A stretch of 64,000 nt of DNA from Bimastos eiseni. Its lineage: Eukaryota > Annelida > Clitellata > Crassiclitellata > Lumbricidae. The position numbers and the translations under genes were made by a program. The stretch is taken from positions 10,578,530-10,642,529 of the forward strand of contig OY365822.1 in the NCBI GenBank assembly GCA_959347315.1. Direction: 5' to 3'. The notes under the pieces are model-generated. The model was not told the DNA's origin. It ran no database searches and worked only from the letters and a program-made list of their open reading frames with translations. Positions 1-13,059 of the stretch are shown piece after piece (within the stretch, counting starts at the first letter, position 1; each line of letters begins with the position of its first letter).

Positions 1-391
1 CGGAATTTCTCTGCCTAGAGGTACGGAATTTCTCTGCCTAGAGGTACGGAATTTCTCTGCCTAGAGGTACGGAATTTCTCTGCCTAGAGGTACGGAATTT
101 CTCTGCCTAGAGGTACGGAATTTCTCTGCCTAGAGGTACGGAATTTCTCTGCCTAGAGGTACGGAATTTCTCTGCCTAGAGGTACGGAATTTCTCTGCCT
201 AGAGGTACGGAATTTCTCTGCCTAGAGGTACGGAATTTCTCTGCCTAGAGGTACGGAATTTCTCTGCCTAGAGGTACGGAATTTCTCTGCCTAGAGGTAC
301 GGAATTTCTCTGCCTAGAGGTACGGAATTTCTCTGCCTAGAGGTACGGAATTTCTCTGCCTAGAGGTACGGAATTTCTCTGCCTAGGGGTT
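1..391. repeat. 23-bp perfect tandem repeat (minisatellite), truncated by window edge
   Basis: Seventeen head-to-tail copies of a 23-bp unit (CGGAATTTCTCTGCCTAGAG + GTA) begin every 23 bases from position 1. All are identical except the last, which changes to CCTAGGGGTT and passes into unique DNA. The near-absence of variants suggests recent expansion or homogenisation. The array probably continues to the left of the window. There are no spacers, so this is not a CRISPR array. Confidence 0.97.
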
Positions 392-404
392 CGAAATTGA
401 ACGG

Positions 405-462
405 TTCGCCCTACAGGAGATGCTCTATTAAATGTCTTAATGCAATGCAATGCAATACAACG
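405..462 (+). repeat. LINE-like 3' tail fragment
   Basis: A GATGCTCTATTAAATG segment is followed by a TGCAATGCAATACAA short-repeat tail. A closely similar tail (TGCTCTATAAATGAC then ATACAATACAATACA) ends the LINE-like remnant near 60.85 kb. The two are probably 3' ends of one non-LTR retrotransposon family. The copy is too short to assign further. Confidence 0.4.
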
Positions 463-1404
463 CCGAGGACATTCTCTGCTTTACCGTCTACCGAGTGAAG
501 AAAGTTATGATTTATCTGTATTGGCAGATAATAAACTTGTGAGAGTAAGTTTTCTACGCAGAATGCCATAGGCCTAACATATTCCGAAGGCGTAAACGAA
601 CGCGTTTAATGTTTAAAATAATGTAGTTACTATTTTTCCGACGACAATACTACATCTCCAGACGATCGTCGTTTGCGCCATTATACGATAATAAAATGCT
701 AGGCCTATAGGGCGATTCATTTATTTCTTCCCTCGATGCTGAGGCTGGCGTTCCAGAAATGCCGTTGACAAGTTATTTGTAAGCATTTCGAATATTAAAC
801 AGGATCAAATTTCTTACTGCTGGCTAATGAAGCGAGAACGAGGTTTGCCCTGGATGTCACTAAAAATGATTTCGAAATAGGAAGGAAATCTGTGAGTGAA
901 CAGTCATCACTTTGAACCATTTCTGACACGTTATAAGCATTAGCTTACACCGTTCCTCAGTCTTTCTGTACTGTTAATCGACTTTGCTCAAACACAAGCA
1001 AAAGATGAGAGTCAGAGTGACTGTCCGACAGACAACGATGTTGGCTCCAAGCCGACCATTGAGGCATATTCAATTCAAGGCTTCTGAACATCAGAAGCAG
1101 TTCAACTGTTCAGCACCTATATCTAAGAGTTAAATAGGCCTACGCATATTTGAATGCAAAGTTGTATAGATTAGATATATTCACAATTATTTTCTATGTT
1201 TATGAAACATTAGATATTTTATAATTAGCAAATCAATGAAAAATTCATACAAAAGTCTAGAATGTCTTATCTCATAAATTCACTGCTTTTATTATGTGTG
1301 AAAAGATCAACATTTAATTTAAGTTTATTTAGTTACTTGTTAAGCTGCATATCATTCGGTGTGCATTTCTAATAGGCAGTGATTAATTAATTAATTAATT
1401 CATT
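463..1404. other. Intergenic, no gene recognised
   Basis: AT-rich DNA with no convincing coding region or transposon end. It contains three copies of the palindrome TAGGCCTA (569, 700, 1135) that is enriched over much of the window. Confidence 0.6.
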
Positions 1405-1512
1405 ACGAAAATGTATTTCGCCTCTTCAAGGATACTACTCAGTCTGTAACTCAGGCGCGCTCGAAACCCCGGCACAGATAAATACAACAATTTTAAGGCG
1501 AGTAGTCTATAG
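1405..1512. repeat. Dispersed repeat fragment (GCCTCTTCAAGG family)
   Basis: The motif CGCCTCTTCAAGG followed by an ACTCAG-type sequence recurs at about 15.70 kb (ATAGCGCCTCTTCGGGAG) and 55.14 kb (ATAGCGCCTCTTCAAGGG). These look like diverged fragments of one interspersed family. The class is not identified. Confidence 0.4.
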
Positions 1513-1589
1513 AGAGTCTACGTGGAGTCGTGGACCCTTGGCGACGACCGCAACGCCAACGTGGGCGTGTTATAGAGCGAGGTTCCAAC

Positions 1590-2190
1590 CACCATCATCA
1601 CTGACAGTCATTCAACTTTATCTGTTCCTAGCTCCCCTATCCATCACCCCGGGCTTACAATTCTAAACTGATAAGTTTCACCTTTTCAATAACTCTGACC
1701 CAGACTCCTTACTTGACCTTCCACCTGTAAATCTTCGACCAAAACGACACCCTGCTTAACAGCTATACTTTGCCTCCCTGCTGACCTTCTTGAAAACAAA
1801 TTCTGACAGCCCGCGGACTATCCTTTGGACAACCCATTCGATTTCATGCAGCGCTCGTGAATAAACCTTAGAATATTTATTAAATATCCCTGAAATTTTA
1901 GGGAATTATAAGCAGCTTCTTCCCATCCACCTGAAATTATGGAGGGGATTGTCCCCTCCTGTGTCTCCGCCCTGGTTACGAGTCATATGAAAATCAACTA
2001 CAAGTCCCACGGTCTTCAACGGTGTTTGGAGACTGTTCCTACTCTGTTGTATGGACCAGCCTTTCTGACCACGTGAAGAATTCGCCATCTCTGGATACAT
2101 TTAACGCACAGCTCAAGATCTATCTTTTAAAGTATCATCATTATGACTGTCACTACCTTGTTGACCTTGTATTCGGCCCATTTTTAGGCT
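1590..2190 (+). mobile_element. Decayed non-LTR retrotransposon, 3' end of ORF2
   Basis: At 2022-2170 the + strand encodes a stretch containing NSPSLDTFNAQLKIYLLK, which matches the usual C-terminal ending of CR1/L2/RTE-type LINE ORF2 proteins (a WNSLPxxIRNSPSLxxFKxxLK pattern). The segment upstream has scattered coding-like pieces in shifted frames. About 75 bp near 1905-1980 looks like a separate GGGGA-rich element fragment. There is no intact reverse transcriptase, so it is dead. Confidence 0.55.
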
Positions 2191-2235
2191 ATAATTATAA
2201 TTTTATTATACATTAATCTATTATTTTATTTATTT

Positions 2236-2535
2236 ATTTATTATTACTTAATCTATTTTACCCGACGTAGTTCTATTCCCTCAGCCTATCGATACTATCT
2301 ATTATTATTTAATCCATTTCACATGAGGTTGTTCTAATCCCTCACAGCCTATCAATATACAATTATCCAGAGAAAAGGAAGATGGTTAACATTGCGCTGT
2401 AATAATATTTATTTATTATTACACTTAATTATTTATTAATCTATATATTTGTTATCACTCAATTTATTTTACACGAGGTAGTTCTAATCATCAGGCTATC
2501 AATGCTATTATCCTGAGAAAGGAAGATGGTTATTA
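2236..2535. repeat. Diverged tandem duplication, two to three copies
   Basis: The sequence TCTATTTTACxCGAxGTAGTTCTA, then a C-rich patch, CAGCCTATC and finally GAAAGGAAGATGGTTA recurs with modest divergence and indels, separated by (TTTA)n-like runs. It directly follows the LINE 3' end and may be its repetitive 3' tail. No coding potential was seen. Confidence 0.5.
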
Positions 2536-2592
2536 GCCTATTATTCGGTCTATTTATATTTCTGCATCGCACTGAAAATTTTCGCCAGATAT

Positions 2593-2596
2593 ATGT

Positions 2597-2628
<32 letters not shown>
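2593..2628. repeat. (TA)n microsatellite
   Basis: Uninterrupted TA dinucleotides just before a GGCCCGCGGGCC palindrome. Confidence 0.9.
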
Positions 2629-2631
<3 letters not shown>

Positions 2632-3433
2632 CCCGCGGGCCACACCAGCTGTAAATGTTGCGTTTAATTAGTTTACACCACGGCCCGTCTGCATGTGTTT
2701 AGCCTGGCTACGCACGCAGTGAGAGAGCACACGCGCGCCATCTCTTTCTCTCCCGCTCCTTTGTCCCGGAAATTAGTTTAGCAAGGTCAACGAATTCGTG
2801 GAGTAATGTGGTCTGTGTAGTATGCTGTCGCGCAAAAATGTAGTTCCGAGTTAGCTTTATAGTTTATCTCGAAAACCCATACACCTGTTGCTTATAACAG
2901 ATAGATAATTAGTAAACATGATAAATGCCCTTATAAATAAATCCAGAAAGTCCGAACTCAATTAACACGATCAGTAGTTGATATGATTCGTTTTTTGACG
3001 ATGATTGAGACTGCTTAGAATATTATTGTTTTTATTGTATTATTGCCGAAATTGGTTTCAAAGTTCAAGATTTAGCTATTTTAAGACAAAGGCCGTAAGG
3101 CCAGAGTTACATAAAAACAACAAACAGTTACAAACATCGAACGATTTGCTATAATATGATACGCAGACTATAGTGTTCCCACTGAAGTTTCAGAAATAAA
3201 CCCAGACTCTTCTATGAAATACCCAGATTGTATAAAACGAGTTAGACCTGCCTATTAACATCCCCATATTTGGAAGAAAGTGAGATAGTTTGACAGCAAC
3301 GTTACGTTAAGTGTAACTACAAGGACCTATTATGCACAGGACTGAAAAGTCCCTATGTAACGTCGTGTCACTATTATTGGGTGATAATCGGGAGCAAGAA
3401 ATTTTCAAATCTTGTTGACATAAAAAGCCGATT
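2629..3433. other. Intergenic, no gene recognised
   Basis: No coding region or repeat boundary could be supported here. Confidence 0.6.
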
Positions 3434-3441
3434 CATTAACT

Positions 3442-3756
3442 CAACGTTTCCCAATATTTTTTGGCCGTGGAACCCTTTTGATCCTTAATTTATTGGCGAA
3501 ACCTCTGTCCAAAACTAAACATAGTCTGTTGTACGTACAAACGCTTGAGAATGCAGACTATCATGGGTTTAGGCCTATAGATTAGATTAATAGAGATAAC
3601 ACAAAATAACACAAATATCGATGACAATGGCATATGAATTTTCTTCCATGTTGATCAAAAGGCCTCCATTTGTTCACGCTGAAAGCTTTCCGCGGAACCC
3701 GTGTCATCATCTCATGGAACCCTGGGGTTCCGCGTAAGACAATTTGGGAAACGCTG
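3442..3756. mobile_element. hAT-type MITE, 315 bp, with perfect 8-bp TSD
   Basis: The element is flanked by identical 8-bp direct repeats CATTAACT (3434-3441 and 3757-3764). Its ends are inverted: CAACGTTTCCCAA on the left and, as reverse complement, CAGCGTTTCCCAA on the right. An 8-bp TSD and CAGxG-like ends are hallmarks of hAT transposons. There is no transposase ORF, so it is non-autonomous. Near 3625-3660 it carries one copy (in reverse orientation) of the 36-bp segment amplified about 214-fold in the sister copy at 5213-13241. That makes it the apparent unexpanded form. Confidence 0.92.
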
Positions 3757-3764
3757 CATTAACT

Positions 3765-4544
3765 TGTAGTTATGAAGGCAAACTGACGGATAACTATATC
3801 CGCAAAATTTAAAAAGCCTTTGGAGGATTAAAACATGATATTTTCAATTAGAAGCAAAATTGATTGCGGTGACATCTATGTTTGAGAGCATAACGTGCAC
3901 ACGGAAATTTTACGATTAACCATCCCTATTATATAAATTCCTTGGTGCAACTTTTAGTAGCATATGTGTTGCTAAGTTTACTCACATACTTACTTTCAGT
4001 TAGATCAATAAAATGATCCTCAAAATGAGTCAAATCCAATAGAAGCACATGGTGTTTGTTATGATATGCTAATATGGAAAATTCTCACTTGTCAAAGTTG
4101 TCGACAAGTCGCCATTCATTTCGACAACTTCTGCATGTTTAGTCTAGACTCTAGATCATATGAAGGAATTGATATTAGTTTCTTAATGGTGGATTTTCAA
4201 GACATTGTCATACCCCTCTGCCGATAACGTCCTTTCATCCACATATTAATCCACGCTTTTAATAGGATGAAACTTATACAATACAATACAACTGTCATTA
4301 ATATCGCGTCTTAATAAAACTCAGTCTTATAGGGTTTTAACTAACCTATGACACAATCCCTACTGAGCAGCTGGTTGCTTGGTGAATATTCGATTTGGAA
4401 CTGTTTTACACACGGGCGTGTTTGTTTTGTGTGGTTTTAAGTTTTAAGTTAAACTTTTGAAACACTCTTTTGACGCATGTTGAAGATAGAGGCAGTGCCC
4501 TGGGGTAGGGGCCGCATAAACTGTAGTGGATTATGGATAACACA
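3765..4544. other. Intergenic, no gene recognised
   Basis: AT-rich. No supported gene, repeat boundary or RNA. Confidence 0.6.
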
Positions 4545-4725
4545 CAGCCATGGGCGCAGAGCTGAGGAGCCGAGTTCGATACCCGCACCGGTGGCGTTGG
4601 TTACAGTTAAATTAGAAGTTTAAAGTAACTGGCGACCTGATGGCTGCCAACATCATTCGATCATACTGTGTCTGCAAGCGTAATGCGGTGTCCGTTTGTA
4701 AATAAACGGAGATTATCACTATTAC
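4545..4725 (+). mobile_element. tRNA-derived SINE, diverged copy
   Basis: A B-box-like GAGTTCGATACCC near 4573 is followed by a GGTGGCGTTGG motif and a body with ATCATACTGTGTCTG. The same order is seen in the copies at 13.9 and 15.3 kb (GTTCGAATCC or GTTCGATAGCC, then GCTAGGxGGCG, then CATACTGTxTTTG). The absence of a foldable acceptor stem argues against a functional tRNA. Confidence 0.45.
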
Positions 4726-5204
4726 AAAGTCAGCCAATACTCTATAGGCATCAAAGTTCTTCCTGTTATTAGCATCTGCTACTTGTTGCATAGTTCAGCC
4801 GTATAACGCGGGAAATTCTCATCAACCAAGTTACTGACCATTGCAGATGATAGAATCAAATCAAGAAATACGTTAACCGACCTCATTTATATTGTTTAGA
4901 ACAGGAATTGAACCTCAATGGAATAGTGCATAGCATTTTAATGTTTAATAACAATATAGGCTTAGCCTAGCTTAATCATGAGATAGGCTATGGTGTCCGG
5001 TTTAAATGTCAACGTCCAACTAAAAGAAAAGTAAGTATGTCTTTCATTGAACCACCTGCAAACGCACTGCGTAAACATCATAAAGTACAATCAAAGAATG
5101 CACAATCACAAAATAATCATAATAGGCCAAATTTGCAACACAGACGTCTTCGGAGTTGTGAAAGAGTAAACACCGCAGAAAATAAGCAATAATAATTACG
5201 ATTA
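4726..5204. other. Intergenic, no gene recognised
   Basis: No coding or repeat feature could be supported. Confidence 0.55.
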
Positions 5205-5319
5205 CAATAGATCAGCGTTTCCCAAACTGTGTTCTGCGGAACCCCAGGGTTCCGCGAGATGAAGACACGGGTTCCGCGGAAAGCTGTCAGTGTGAACAAA
5301 TGGACGCCTTTTGCTTAAC

Positions 5320-8300
5320 ATGCAAGAGAATTCACATGCCATTGTCATCATTTACATGGAAGAGAATTCATATGCCATTGTCATCATATTGATGCAAGAG
5401 AATTCATATGCCATTGTCATCATTTACATGCAAGAGAATTCACATGCCATTGTCATCATATTCATGCAAGAGAATTCATACGCCATTGTCATCATTTACA
5501 TGCAAGAGAATTCATATGCCATTGTCATCATATTCATGCAAGAGAATTCATATGCCATTGTCATCATTTACATGCAAGAGAATTCATATGCCATTGCCAT
5601 CATATTCATGCAAGAGAATTCATATGCCATTGTCATCATATTCATGCAAGAGAATTCATATGCCATTGTCATCATAATCATGCAAGAGAATTCATATGCC
5701 ATTGTTATGATATTCATGCAAGAGAATTCATATGCCATTGTTATCATATTCATGCAAGAGAATTCATATGCCATTGTTATCATAATCATGCAAGAGAATT
5801 CATATGCCATTGTCATCATATTCAAGCAAGAGAATTCATATGCCATTGTCATCATTTACATGGAAGAGAATTCATATGCCATTGTCATCATATTCATGCA
5901 AGAGAATTCATATGCCATTGTCATCATTTACATGCAAGAGAATTCACATGCCATTGTCATCATATTCATGCAAGAGAATTCATACGCCATTGTCATCATT
6001 TACATGCAAGAGAATTCATATGCCATTGTTATCATATTCATGCAAGAGAATTCATATGCCATTGTCATCATATTCATGCAAGAGAATTCATATGCCATTG
6101 TCATCATTTACATGCAAGAGAATTCATATGCCATTGTTATCAAATTCATGCAAGAGAATTAATATGCCATTGTCATCATATTCATGCAAGAGAATTCATA
6201 TGCCATTGTTATCATTTACATGCAAGAGAATTCATATGCCATTGTTTTCATATTCAAGCAAGAGAATTCATATGGCATTGTCATCATTTACATGCAAGAG
6301 AATTCATATGCCATTGTCATCATATTCATGCATGAGAATTCATATGCAATTGTCATCATTTACATGCAAGAGAATTCATATGCCATTGTTATCATAATCA
6401 TGCAAGAGAATTCATATGCCATTGTTATCATATTCATGCAAGAGAATTCATATGCCATTGTTATCATAATCATGCAAATAAATTCATATGCCATTGTTAT
6501 CATAATCATGCAAGAGAATTCATATGCAATTGTCATCATATTCATGCAAGAGAATTCATATGCCATTGTTATCATATTCATGCAAGAGAATTCATATGCC
6601 ATTGTCATCATTTACATGCAAGAGAATTCATATGCCATTGTCATCATATTCATGCAAGAGAATTCATATGCCATTGTCAACATTTACATGCCAGAGAATT
6701 CATATGCCATTGTCATCATATTCATGCAAGAGAATTCATATGCCATTGTCATCATTTACATGCAAGAGAATTCATATGCCATTGCCATCATATTCATGCA
6801 AGAGAATTCATATGCCATTGTCATCATATTCATGCAAGAGAATTCATATGCCATTGTCATCATAATCATGCAAGAGAATTCATATGCCATTGTTATGATA
6901 TTCATGCAAGAGAATTCATATGCCATTGTTATCATATTCATGCAAGAGAATTCATATGCCATTGTTATCATAATCATGCAAGAGAATTCATATGCCATTG
7001 TCATCATATTCAAGCAAGAGAATTCATATGCCATTGTCATCATTTACATGGAAGAGAATTCATATGCCATTGTCATCATATTCATGCAAGAGAATTCATA
7101 TGCCATTGTCATCATTTACATGCAAGAGAATTCACATGCCATTGTCATCATATTCATGCAAGAGAATTCATATGCCATTGTCATCATATTCATGCAAGAG
7201 AATTCATATGCCATTGTTATCATAATCATGCAAGAGAATTCATATGCCATTGTTATCATATTCATGCAAGAGAATTCATACGCCATTGTCATCATATTCA
7301 TGCAAGAGAATTCATATGCCATTGTTATCATAATCATGCAAGAGAATTCATATGCCATTGTTATCATATTCATGCAAGAGAATTCATACGCCATTGTCAT
7401 CATTTACATGCAAGAGAATTCATATGCCATTGTCATCATATTCATGCAAGAGAATTCATATGCCATTGTCATCATTTACATGCAAGAGAATTCATATGCA
7501 ATTGTCATCATTTACATGCAAGAGAATTCATATGCCATTGTCATCATATTTATGCAAGAGAATTCATATGCCATTGTTATCATAATCATGCAAGAGAATT
7601 CATATGCCATTGTCATCATTTACATGCAAGAGAATTCATATGCCATTGTCATCATATTCATGCAAGAGAATTCATATGCCATTGTCATCATTTACATGCC
7701 AGAGAATTCATATGCCATTGTCATCATATTCATGCTAGAGAATTCATATGCCATTGTTATCATTTACATGCAAGAGAATTCATATGCCATTGTCATCATA
7801 TTCATGCAAGAGAATTCATATGCAATTGTCATCATTTACATGCAAGAGAATTCATATGCCATTGTCATCATTTACATGCAAAAGAATTCATATGCCATTG
7901 TCATCATATTCATGCAAGAGAATTCATATGCCATTGTTATCATATTCATGCAAGAGAATTCATATGCCATTGTTATCATATTCATGCTAGAGAATTCATA
8001 TGCCATTGTTATCATAATCATGCAAGAGAATTCACATGCCATTGTTATCATATTCAAGCAAGAGAATTCATATGCCATTGTCATCATATTCATGCAAGAG
8101 AATTCATATGCAATTGTCATCATTTACATGCAAGAGAATTCATATGCCATTGTCATCATTTACATGCAAAAGAATTCATATGCCATTGTCATCATATTCA
8201 TGCAAGAGAATTCATATGCCATTGTTATCATATTCATGCAAGAGAATTCATATGCCATTGTTTTCATATTCAAGCAAGAGAATTCATATGGCATTGTCAT

Positions 8301-11300
8301 CATTTACATGCAAGAGAATTCATATGCCATTGTCATCATATTCATGCATGAGAATTCATATGCAATTGTCATCATTTACATGCAAGAGAATTCATATGCC
8401 ATTGTTATCATAATCATGCAAGAGAATTCATATGCCATTGTTATCATATTCATGCAAGAGAATTCATATGCCATTGTTATCATAATCATGCAAATAAATT
8501 CATATGCCATTGTTATCATAATCATGCAAGAGAATTCATATGCAATTGTCATCATATTCATGCAAGAGAATTCATATGCCATTGTTATCATATTCATGCA
8601 AGAGAATTCATATGCCATTGTTATCATTTACATGCAAGAGAATTCATATGCCATTGTCATCATATTCATGCAAGAGAATTCATATGCCATTGTCAACATT
8701 TACATGCCAGAGAATTCATATGCCATTGTCATCATATTCATGCAAGAGAATTCATATGCCATTGTTATCATTTACATGCAAGAGAATTCATATGCCATTG
8801 TCATCATATTCATGCAAGAGAATTCATATGCAATTGTCATCATTTACATGCAAGAGAATTCATATGCCATTGTCATCATATTTATGCAAGAGAATTCATA
8901 TGCCATTGTTATCATAATCATGCAAGAGAATTCATATGCCATTGTCATCATTTACATGCAAGAGAATTCATATGCCATTGTCATCATATTCATGCAAGAG
9001 AATTCATATGCCATTGTCATCATTTACATGCCAGAGAATTCATATGCCATTGTCATCATATTCATGCTAGAGAATTCATATGCCATTGTTATCATTTACA
9101 TGCAAGAGAATTCATATGCCATTGTCATCATATTCATGCAAGAGAATTCATATGCAATTGTCATCATTTACATGCAAGAGAATTCATATGCCATTGTCAT
9201 CATTTACATGCAAAAGAATTCATATGCCATTGTCATCATATTCATGCAAGAGAATTCATATGCCATTGTTATCATATTCATGCAAGAGAATTCATATGCC
9301 ATTGTTATCATATTCATGCTAGAGAATTCATATGCCATTGTTATCATAATCATGCAAGAGAATTCACATGCCATTGTTATCATATTCAAGCAAGAGAATT
9401 CATATGCCATTGTCATCATATTCATGCAAGAGAATTCATATGCAATTGTCATCATTTACATGCAAGAGAATTCATATGCCATTGTCATCATTTACATGCA
9501 AAAGAATTCATATGCCATTGTCATCATATTCATGCAAGAGAATTCATATGCCATTGTTATCATATTCATGCAAGAGAATTCATATGCCATTGTTTTCATA
9601 TTCAAGCAAGAGAATTCATATGGCATTGTCATCATTTACATGCAAGAGAATTCATATGCCATTGTCATCATATTCATGCATGAGAATTCATATGCAATTG
9701 TCATCATTTACATGCAAGAGAATTCATATGCCATTGTTATCATAATCATGCAAGAGAATTCATATGCCATTGTTATCATATTCATGCAAGAGAATTCATA
9801 TGCCATTGTTATCATAATCATGCAAATAAATTCATATGCCATTGTTATCATAATCATGCAAGAGAATTCATATGCAATTGTCATCATATTCATGCAAGAG
9901 AATTCATATGCCATTGTTATCATATTCATGCAAGAGAATTCATATGCCATTGTTATCATTTACATGCAAGAGAATTCATATGCCATTGTCATCATATTCA
10001 TGCAAGAGAATTCATATGCCATTGTCAACATTTACATGCCAGAGAATTCATATGCCATTGTCATCATATTCATGCAAGAGAATTCATATGCCATTGTTAT
10101 CATTTACATGCAAGAGAATTCATATGCCATTGTCATCATATTCATGCAAGAGAATTCATATGCAATTGTCATCATTTACATGCAAGAGAATTCATATGCC
10201 ATTGTCATCATTTACATGCAAAAGAATTCATATGCCATTGTCATCATATTCATGCAAGAGAATTCATATGCCATTGTTATCATATTCATGCAAGAGAATT
10301 CATATGCCATTGTTATCATAATCATGCAAGAGAATTCACATGCCATTGTTATCATATTCAAGCAAGAGAATTCATATGCCATTGTCATCATATTCATGCA
10401 AGAGAATTCATATGCCATTGCTATCATATTCATGCAAGAGAATTCATATGCCATTGTCATCATTTACATGCAAGAGAATTCATATGCCATTGTCATCATA
10501 TTCATGCAAGAGAATTCATATGCCATTGTCATCATTTACATGCAAGAGAATTCATATGCCATTGTTATCATAATCATGCAAGAGAATTCATATGCCATTG
10601 TTATCATATTCATGCAAGAGAATTCATACGCCATTGTCATCATATTCATGCAAGAGAATTCATATGCCATTGTTATCATAATCATGCAAGAGAATTCATA
10701 TGCCATTGTTATCATATTCATGCAAGAGAATTCATACGCCATTGTCATCATTTACATGCAAGAGAATTCATATGCCATTGTCATCATATTCATGCAAGAG
10801 AATTCATATGCCATTGTCATCATTTACATGCAAGAGAATTCATATGCAATTGTCATCATTTACATGCCAGAGAATTCATATGCCATTGTCATCATATTCA
10901 TGCAAGAGAATTCATATGCCATTGTTATCATTTACATGCAAGAGAATTCATATGCCATTGTCATCATATTCATGCAAGAGAATTCATATGCAATTGTCAT
11001 CATTTACATGCAAGAGAATTCATATGCCATTGTCATCATTTACATGCAAAAGAATTCATATGCCATTGTCATCATATTCATGCAAGAGAATTCATATGCC
11101 ATTGTTATCATATTCATGCAAGAGAATTCATATGCCATTGTTATCATATTCATGCTAGAGAATTCATATGCCATTGTTATCATAATCATGCAAGAGAATT
11201 CACATGCCATTGTTATCATATTCAAGCAAGAGAATTCATATGCCATTGTCATCATATTCATGCAAGAGAATTCATATGCAATTGTCATCAATTACATGCA

Positions 11301-13059
11301 AGAGAATTCATATGCCATTGTCATCATTTACATGCAAAAGAATTCATATGCCATTGTCATCATATTCATGCAAGAGAATTCATATGCCATTGTTATCATA
11401 TTCATGCAAGAGAATTCATATGCCATTGTTATCATATTCATGCTAGGGAATTCATATGCCATTGTTATCATAATCATGCAAGAGAATTCACATGCCATTG
11501 TTATCATATTCAAGCAAGAGAATTCATATGCCATTGTCATCATATTCATGCAAGAGAATTCATATGCCATTGCTATCATATTCATGCAAGAGAATTCATA
11601 TGCCATTGTCATCATTTACATGCAAGAGAATTCATATGCCATTGTCATCATATTCATGCAAGAGAATTCATATGCCATTGTCATCATATTCATGCAAGAG
11701 AATTCATATGCCATTGTTATCATAATCATGCAAGAGAATTCATATGCCATTGTTATCATATTCATGCAAGAGAATTCATACGCCATTGTCATCATTTACA
11801 TGCAAGAGAATTCACATGCCATTGTCATCATATTCATGCAAGAGAATTCATATGCAATTGTCATCATATTCATGCAAGAGAATTCATATGCCATTGTTAT
11901 CATAATCATGCAAGAGAATTCATATGCCATTGTTATCATATTCATGCAAGAGAATTCATATGCCATTGTCATCATTTACATGCAAGAGAATTCATATGCC
12001 ATTGTCATCATATTCATGCAAGAGAATTCATATGCCATTGTCATCATTTACATGCAAGAGAATTCATATGCAATTGTCATCATTTACATGCAAGAGAATT
12101 CATATGCCATTGTCATCATATTTATGCAAGAGAATTCATATGCCATTGTTATCATAATCATGCAAGAGAATTCATATGCCATTGTTATCATATTCATGCA
12201 AGAGAATTCATACGCCATTGTCATCATTTACATGCAAGAGAATTCATATGCCATTGTCATCATATTCATGCAAGAGAATTCATATGCCATTGTCATCATT
12301 TACATGCAAGAGAATTCACATGCCATTGTCATCATATTCATGCAAGAGAATTCATATGCCATTGTCATCATATTCATGCAAGAGAATTCACATGCCATTG
12401 TCATCATAATCATGCAAGAGAATTCATATGCCATTGTCATCATATTCATGCAAGAGAATTCATATGCCATTTTTATCATAATCATGCAAGAGAATTCATA
12501 TGCCATTGTTATCATATTCATGCAAGAGAATTCATACGCCATTGTCATCATTTACATGCAAGAGAATTCATATGCCATTGTCATCATATTCATGCAAGAG
12601 AATTCATATGCAATTGTCATCATTTACATGCAAGAGAATTCATATGCCATTGTCATCATTTACATGCAAGAGAATTCATATGCCATTGTCATCATTTACA
12701 TGCAAGAGAATTCATATGCCATTGTCATCATATTCATGCAAGAGAATTCATATGCCATTATTATCATAATCATGCAAGAGAATTCATATGCCATTGTCAT
12801 CATATTCATGCAAGAGAATTCATATGCCATTGTCATCATATTCATGCAAGAGAATTCATATGCCATTGTCATCATATTCATGCAAGAGAATTCATATGCC
12901 ATTGTTATCATATTCATGCAAGAGAATTCATGTGCCATTGTCATCATATTCATGCAAGAGAATTCATATGCCATTGTTATCATATTCATGCAAGGGAATT
13001 CATATGCCATTGTTATCATAATCATGCAAGAGAATTAATATGTGAATGTCATAATATCG
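5320..13059. repeat. 36-bp minisatellite array, about 214 units plus one degenerate terminal unit
   Basis: The unit reads ATGCAAGAGAATTCATATGC followed by CATTGTCATCATATTC, with common variants (TTTAC or ATAATC for the last bases, GTTATC for GTCATC). From the first unit (5320) to the last (13024) is 7,704 bp, exactly 214 x 36, so no net indel has occurred. The unit is divisible by three and lacks stops, so it reads open in several frames on both strands. One frame gives a 2,284-codon ORF (6184-13038) of MQENSYAIVIIF repeats. It is interpreted as non-coding because all frames behave alike and no promoter, splice or unique domain is visible. Most units carry overlapping GAATTC (EcoRI) and CATATG (NdeI) sites. 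Confidence 0.97.
6240..10060. repeat. Higher-order repeats within the 36-bp array
   Basis: Rare unit variants recur in the same order at fixed offsets. The TTTTCATATTCAAG/GGCATTG variant occurs near 6243, 8259 and 9591. The CATGCAAATAAATTC variant occurs near 6473, 8489 and 9821. The GTCAACATTTACATGCCAG variant occurs near 6676, 8692 and 10024. Offsets are 2,016 bp (56 units) and 1,332 bp (37 units). Elsewhere a 1,188-bp offset (33 units) links about 5568-5860 with 6756-7048, and a 288-bp offset (8 units) links about 11040-11328 with 11328-11616. This shows duplication of multi-unit blocks, not only single-unit slippage. Confidence 0.9.

Noticed and set aside
1..391. CRISPR-like array
   Set aside because: Units are contiguous with no variable spacers, and the window is clearly eukaryotic. 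The same applies to 5320-13059.
6184..13038. 2,284-codon ORF of MQENSYAIVIIF repeats as a giant repetitive protein (for example beta-solenoid or ice-binding)
   Set aside because: It is the translation of a 36-bp tandem array whose length is a multiple of three. Other frames and the antisense strand are open too, and the array lies between transposon ends with no unique coding sequence.
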